Source: Paramyrothecium sp. XJ0827 (taxonomy: Eukaryota; Ascomycota; Sordariomycetes; Hypocreales; Stachybotryaceae). Taken from it: a DNA stretch of 64,000 nucleotides. Under the pieces are notes generated by a model. It was not told where the DNA came from and made no database searches. It was given only the letters and a program-made list of their open reading frames with translations. Shown here piece by piece: positions 59,201 through 64,000 of this stretch. Numbering within the stretch: position 1 is the stretch's first letter; the number at the start of each line of letters is the position of its first letter. Where the stretch lies: contig JAJFPB010000001.1 of assembly GCA_020881915.1 (NCBI GenBank), positions 1,426,001-1,490,000 on the forward strand, in the 5' to 3' direction. Both the position numbers and the translations under genes were made by a program.

Positions 59201-60775
59201 CAGGATTGGGTGGTGGACAACGCACCATCCTCCGTTCGTGATGTACGGTTCGCGCCGCTTCAGGGTGGCTTTCCCGATCAAACTCAATTGCACGTCGACT
59301 CCGTGGTTCAATTATACCTTAAAGACCAACCCGTAGCACACTGGAGGTAGTACATGGCGCTCAGCCACACTATATGTATATGCTTTAAAACCACCTCCTT
59401 AGGCATTGTAGCTTACCTTAGGCACTATACGACCACAGCCTGGGAGGAAACGCGTTTTCGGTGCAGGATAATCCAGGACATATGTGGTGTCGGATGTGCT
59501 CAAATTAAAGGTGGTGTGGGGCTTCTCAAACGCGATTCATCTCGATCCCCGGCACCCAAGCCAGACAAATCGAAGGGATGACACCATGAACCAGCGTCAA
59601 GAATTCCACAATTCGCTCGAGGCTGGTGGTTCTGTACCCCCCTAAGCTTTCCACATCTTGCCAGGACCCATGCTTGCCATGCTAGCGAGGCAAGGGCTCA
59701 ATTCATCCTAAGCATATTGCTTCTGCTTGGAAACTTCAATGCCATAGATTCTCAATTTCATGTTTCGGATGGCAGATGTTCCAATACAGCTTAGCCTACT
59801 TACGACTGGATCAGCGGCTGCTTCAAGTTGCCAGCCGAAGTGAAGTCGTCCGCCCGCCGGATCCGTGGCAGGGGTTTCTGTTTTCCAGAAGCTTTTGCCC
59901 CAGCCCCTTTCCGCACACTATTGCCACCATGCTTTCCGGTGCTTCCAGTGGGTCAGAATTGAGCTTCCAGCACGGCCAGTAGAGCTGGCTGTTCAAGCTT
60001 CGGGGCGGGCCTGCATCCGCTCTTCCGCGCCCGCTGTTATCGTGCAGGGTGGTAAAAAGTCTAAAACGTTGGCCGTTGCCTTGCATTGTATCACTGCAGG
60101 GGTCCTCAAACACGTCCTGGCGTGGTATTGACCATCAGCGTGTAGCGCGTCACAGATTCAAATGAGTTCCCCCGGGTACAGTAAAAAAAATACGCTATGG
60201 AAAGGGCATTGCTCAATACATTACTTTGAGCCGTGACAATGGACGAGGGTTGTGTACTAGAGATAAGGTGCTCAAGGTACTGATAGGTCCTAGGAGGACG
60301 GCTACCTTACGAGCTTCGTTACTGTATCCGAAGCATGTTTGCTCACGCACGAGTCACAAAAGCTCAACGATGCTCTCGTCTTCGACCTTTTCCTCAAGTC
60401 GCACAGGATATCAGCACAGGAGCGCAGAACAATATCGTAAGGTAGACGGAATCCCCGAGTGACCCGTGCTGTACTGTTCTGATGTATTCGACACTGTCGC
60501 CTTGAGACGAAACGTCGCTCGAGGCACGTGACACCGCGAGCTGTACCAACCGTTGCCCTGGAAACCAATGTCGAAAGCAAGATGCGTCAACTTTGGCTCG
60601 ATGAACAATACTTGGTGCAGAAGCATTCTATATGCACATTCAGTACCTTATCTAGTCGCTTCCGAGATACCGCGGCCCGTTTCTTTATCTTTGCTTCAAT
60701 CTTGTTCGTTGTCCATCACCGCCTATTGATGCTTTGGTTGGAGACAAATACCGGTCCGCATCGCAGTCTCCGTCA
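56297..60775. other. 4.5-kb gene-poor region between FKS1 and the SprT/GCNA gene
   Basis: Holds the FKS1 promoter and leader at its left end. No frame exceeds ~145 codons and none shows a domain. Visible features are a GGTACC cluster (57081-57344), a C8 tract near 57517, a run of 13 A at 57622-57634, and an AT-richer patch at 58290-58450. No tRNA or intact transposon is seen. Confidence 0.5.
57081..57344. repeat. Cluster of four GGTACC palindromes upstream of FKS1
   Basis: GGTACC at 57081, 57202, 57262 and 57339, with a fifth at 57842, embedded in AAGGTAAGGTACCTAC-type sequence. It is the same motif as the cluster upstream of wc-1. It lies 0.8-1.05 kb upstream of the FKS1 start codon. Function unknown. 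Confidence 0.5.
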
Positions 60776-62815
60776 ATGGCCCGTCTAATGAGGAAACCTT
60801 CTCAAGACTCCAGCGACGATGAATTGCCAGCAATTGATGTGCTGTTAAAGCAGACGACAAAGCATAAGAGCAAGCCAACAAACTCAAAATCCTCAAAGTC
60901 GACCTTGCCTACGACCACCCCGCAAGAATCATCAATACCCCATCGCCGCAGGGTTCGACGTTTAGGTGGAATCAAGACTCAAGACTCGGAAAACCCTCTG
61001 CTTCAACGTTGGGATACTGGTGAGTATGATGGCCTCTCATCTTCGGGCCAGATTGAGTCGCAGTTGAACCCCATGAGGGAGGCTACAAAGGGGCTCCCTC
61101 AAGATGGCGCAAGAAAGACTGAGCGATCCTTTTCAAGGACACGAGAGTGTTCTTCAGAAGGTCAGGTACGCCCGGCGAGGAGTAGGCGACCGAGGATTTC
61201 ACCTGAGCTCGTGGACGAGTCCGATGAGGCCAGCTCCGAGGATTCTACGACAGTTCAGCGAAGGATAGAGGTATTACCGCTGCGTGAGGACAAGGCAGTA
61301 AAACGCTCCTTGCGACTTCAAAGACCTAGGAACTGCAGCGGACAGACTCAGCAAAACATTTCAGCAAAGGTCTCCCCCGATGCGCCTCAACCGGAGAAAT
61401 TACAGACACAAGCGAGGAAGGAAAGCAAGCATGAGGACTCTAGTATCGAAGAAGGGAACAGCCTGTATCAGACTGCAGCGGAATCAGGATCGGAAGACTC
61501 TGACAGCCTGGGCTCAGACTTCTCACCTGACGATTCTTTTGAAGTCAACGCAGGTCGACGAAAGCCTTCACTACCTCACACCAAAATACGGTACCCTGGC
61601 AGTTCAGAGAAGGGGGGACGAAACAGGCTCCATTTATGGGGAAGACAAGCAAGTGGATCGAAGGTTGAGACAGGAAAGGAGACGGCACTCGATGCAGACC
61701 TCGCCAATACCTTCTCCAAGCTGCGTTTGCAATTCCTCGAATTCTCCGATGAAGACACCGAACCGTCTCGCACAAACCGGCCATCGACACCACCTCCACT
61801 TGGTAACCATGAGCAGCCAAAAGGGTTGAGGTCGCCAAAGAAACAACCGCTCATTCCGAGAACGCCTCACAAGACGAATGCCGACGCTTTCTGGAGCCAG
61901 GACTTCGTCAACGATTGGAATGACAAGCACTCACCGAGCAAACCTATATTTGCTCCAAAGGCCGTCGGCAGCCCGGTTAAGATGAGCCCGTCCAAACAGC
62001 AGAAGAAGTCGTTTGTTGAGAAGAGGCAAGGACTGGCCGAGGACTTCTTGAAAGAGCTGGACAGGGAAATTACGCAGGGACGCATCGCAGAGTTGGCGGC
62101 GTCGACGGGTGGTGTGCGGCTGGTCTGGAGCAAGACACTCAACACAACGGCCGGACGTGCCAATTGGAGGCGGGAAGCCATTCGCAGCAAGCAGGAGTTA
62201 GGAACGGCCACGCAGTATCGACACCATGCGAACATTGAGCTGGCAGAGAAGGTTATCGACAGCGAAGATCGGCTGCTCAACACGCTGGCGCACGAATTCT
62301 GCCACCTGGCGACCTTCATGATGGACAACATCACGAAGAACCCGCACGGCGCTCACTTCCAGGCATGGGGCGCAAAATGCACGAGGGCATTCGGCAAGTC
62401 GCACGGCATCGAGGTGACGACGAAGCACTCGTACGCCATCGACTACAAGTACATATGGCAGTGCGGCAGCTGCGTGCTCGAGTACAAGCGGCACTCCAAG
62501 AGCATCGACCCGGCGAGGCACCGGTGCGGCAGCTGCAAGGGCGTGCTGGCGCAGATCAAGCCGGTGCCACGCAAGGCCCCGGGCGTAGGAGGCGGCGGCG
62601 GCGGTGCCGGTGGCGGGAAGCTGAGCGAGTATCAGGTGTTCATGAAGGAGCAGATGAAGATTGTGCGCGAGGAGAACCCCGGGAGCCCGCAGAAGGAGGT
62701 TATGAGGATCGTGGCGGATCGGTGGGCGAAGAAGAGGGACAAGGCCAAGGGCAAAACGTCCTCCGTCGTCGATGCAGTCACTGACCAACTGGAGATTCTT
62801 ACCGTTGAGGATTAG
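60776..62815 (+). CDS. SprT-like metalloprotease with zinc ribbon and HMG-like box (fungal GCNA-type)
   Basis: Single-exon frame of 679 aa from the ATG at 60776 (MARLMRKPSQDSSDDELPAI). Residues ~1-430 are acidic/Ser-rich and disordered, with repeated SSDDE- and SEDS-like patches that could bind SUMO (inference). The SprT domain spans ~residues 430-560, with the zinc-protease motif H506-E-F-C-H510 in NTLAHEFCHLATF and a downstream His in NPHGAHFQAWG. A zinc ribbon follows (CGSC...CGSC), then a Gly linker and an HMG-like segment (SEYQVFMKEQMKIVREENPG). Disordered acidic region, SprT, zinc finger and HMG box in that order is the arrangement of germ cell nuclear antigen (GCNA/ACRC), which with SPRTN/Wss1 clears DNA-protein crosslinks. 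All catalytic residues are present. No intron is needed. Confidence 0.9.
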   Translation: MARLMRKPSQDSSDDELPAIDVLLKQTTKHKSKPTNSKSSKSTLPTTTPQESSIPHRRRVRRLGGIKTQDSENPLLQRWDTGEYDGLSSSGQIESQLNPMREATKGLPQDGARKTERSFSRTRECSSEGQVRPARSRRPRISPELVDESDEASSEDSTTVQRRIEVLPLREDKAVKRSLRLQRPRNCSGQTQQNISAKVSPDAPQPEKLQTQARKESKHEDSSIEEGNSLYQTAAESGSEDSDSLGSDFSPDDSFEVNAGRRKPSLPHTKIRYPGSSEKGGRNRLHLWGRQASGSKVETGKETALDADLANTFSKLRLQFLEFSDEDTEPSRTNRPSTPPPLGNHEQPKGLRSPKKQPLIPRTPHKTNADAFWSQDFVNDWNDKHSPSKPIFAPKAVGSPVKMSPSKQQKKSFVEKRQGLAEDFLKELDREITQGRIAELAASTGGVRLVWSKTLNTTAGRANWRREAIRSKQELGTATQYRHHANIELAEKVIDSEDRLLNTLAHEFCHLATFMMDNITKNPHGAHFQAWGAKCTRAFGKSHGIEVTTKHSYAIDYKYIWQCGSCVLEYKRHSKSIDPARHRCGSCKGVLAQIKPVPRKAPGVGGGGGGAGGGKLSEYQVFMKEQMKIVREENPGSPQKEVMRIVADRWAKKRDKAKGKTSSVVDAVTDQLEILTVED

Positions 62816-63177
62816 GCGTTGTGGCATTAACGGCATGGCTTGGAACGCACGGTGAATCTGTTTTTAGTATACCCACATGCATGGATAGGTGTTAATCATA
62901 AGATTCATTCATCATGAAGTGTTCGACTCTCACGTCTTTCCATCTCCCCGATAAACCGCGACGGCGCGATGGCTCAACATCCTACCCAAAAGTTGCCAGA
63001 CATGATGCCCATTCCTTATTCCAAATATATCATCATTCCTTCCTCCGTTCCCAGTAATTCGCATGAATAGTTGCGCGCGCTGTAGCCCATCTTATGCGTA
63101 TCGTCCACTCTCAGAACCCCGACTTTCTCCCTTTCTCTCTCTCCACGTCAAGAAAGGCCCTTCTTGAATGCGCCTGT
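62816..63177. other. Short convergent 3' intergenic region
   Basis: 362 bp between the stops of two convergent genes. Includes a CTTTCTCTCTCTCC run near 63130-63143. No gene is seen. Confidence 0.55.
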
Positions 63178-63922
63178 CTAGTTCTCGCCAAACAGGCCCC
63201 AGTCCTTGATCTTGAGCGTCGACCAGATGCGGGCCGAGTGCTCGACGGCGTCGCCGATGAGCTTGCCCTGCTTGCCGAGCTCGAGGTCCACGTCCTCCTC
63301 GTTGTACTCGCCCTTGATGTGGGGCACGTTGATGGTGATGAGGATGTCCGTCTTGTACTTCTCGAGGCGCAGCAGGGTCATGATGATGGCGGTGAAGTCG
63401 GGCGCCGACGTGGACGACTGGTGGGACGGGACGCGTGGGGTCTGCGTCGCGATGAGCGTGTAGGCGGGGATGCCGGGCCTAGAAAGGTTTCTGCCGTCAG
63501 TGCTGGGTTGAGAGGATGCAGTTAGAAGGAGAGAAGACGCACTCGAGGCGGGTGAACTCGGTCTCGGCCGTGTTCCAGATCTTGACGGTGGCGATGTCGG
63601 AGCCAACCATGTCCTCGAGGTGCGTCGTGATGGCCCGGCCGTCGATCTCGGGGCCGGAGCCGGGTCCGCCAACGCGTTCAGTGATGTCAAAAATGATGCT
63701 GGTGAAGCCGCTCTTCTCGATCCACACTTCTTGGTTATCCGGGACCTGTCTTAGCCGGCTGCAGCGAGGAAAACATGGTAAGCTTCATTCATCCTCCATG
63801 CGCCGGGGTTTGCGCGGCCACGATGAGGAAAGCAATATGGCGTACCTTACATCGGCAAAGCTCTCGGGAAGGTCGCAGACGATTGCGCCGCCGTAAAGGG
63901 GTGTGCTCAGGTAAGGAGCCAT
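63178..63922 (-). CDS. mog1: Nuclear import protein Mog1 (Ran-binding)
   Basis: Small Ran-binding protein that promotes nucleotide release from Ran and supports nuclear import. Exons 63922-63846, 63758-63543 and 63478-63178 give 197 aa. The donor GTACGC at 63845 (not the nearby GTAAGG) keeps the phase and yields the family motif DVSRLRQVPDNQEVW. The start MAPYLSTPLYGGAIVCDLPE matches the usual Mog1 N-terminus (PLYGGAI). The middle exon ends in TEFTRLE and continues as PGIPAYTLIATQTP. The C-terminus reads KDWGLFGEN. Length is close to the yeast protein (218). It lies 362 bp from the convergent SprT gene and its promoter runs to the right edge. Confidence 0.93.
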
Positions 63923-64000
63923 TGTGTATGACGGTGTTGTGCGAATGGAGCGGTTCCGGCTGGAGCTTCTATAAGGTAGGGAAAGGTACAAAGAGATGTG

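Noticed and set aside
1..64000. Search for CRISPR arrays, rRNA, plasmid origins and complete transposons
   Set aside because: The sequence is fungal chromosomal DNA. The only regular spaced repeats are the coding repeats of the giant gene.

Overview
The window is eukaryotic nuclear DNA from a filamentous ascomycete (Pezizomycotina). It probably belongs to a sordariomycete, and Hypocreales is my best guess. The reasons are short GT-AG introns (mostly about 45-110 bp) at phase-consistent junctions, long CT-rich leaders, a polyglutamine white-collar-1 photoreceptor, a filamentous-type FKS1 with a Tyr/Gly/Asp-rich N-terminus, and single copies of conserved fungal housekeeping genes. I see no rRNA, convincing tRNA, CRISPR array, intact transposon or organellar sequence. 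All exon joins given here were checked by summing exon lengths to a multiple of three and by family sequence continuity.

Layout. 1-3065 (-): alpha-COP coatomer subunit, cut by the left edge. 3772-8324 (+): UDP-glucose:glycoprotein glucosyltransferase, divergent from coatomer across a 706-bp shared promoter. 9377-10722 (+): secreted cysteine-rich CFEM-like protein with a Lys/Glu tail, six exons. 11641-13341 (-): NYN-domain protein. 15540-15868 (+): 75-aa HVA1/tudor-like protein. 16184-17845 (-): Sds23-like CBS protein. 20654-24287 (+): importin beta (Kap121/IPO5). 24288-30651: a 6.4-kb stretch with no gene I can support. 30652-33960 (+): WC-1. 35184-46135 (-): a giant two-exon gene for a 3,608-residue secreted protein. 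47741-49551 (-): serine palmitoyltransferase LCB1. 50367-56296 (-): beta-1,3-glucan synthase FKS1. 56297-60775: a 4.5-kb gene-poor stretch. 60776-62815 (+): SprT-type metalloprotease of the GCNA architecture. 63178-63922 (-): Mog1.

The standout is the giant gene. Its first ~120 residues (signal peptide, pro-region ending in a KR site, conserved segment) and its last ~270 residues (GH17 domain with both catalytic glutamates) look like the SCW4/SCW10/MP65 family of cell-wall glucan-modifying proteins. The Ser/Thr-rich linker normal for that family is replaced by almost 3,200 residues of Leu/Pro/Gly/Thr/Asp tandem repeats, including about 2,966 consecutive residues in which I find no Lys or Arg. 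A triarginine site just before the GH17 domain could release the enzyme from the repeat module.

Functionally, several genes serve the secretory pathway (alpha-COP, UGGT) and the cell wall or plasma membrane (giant GH17 protein, FKS1, and LCB1 for sphingolipids). Others serve nuclear transport (importin, Mog1), light sensing (WC-1) and DNA-protein crosslink repair (GCNA type). Giant GH17, LCB1 and FKS1 lie in a row on the minus strand, but each has its own leader and nothing shows they are co-regulated.
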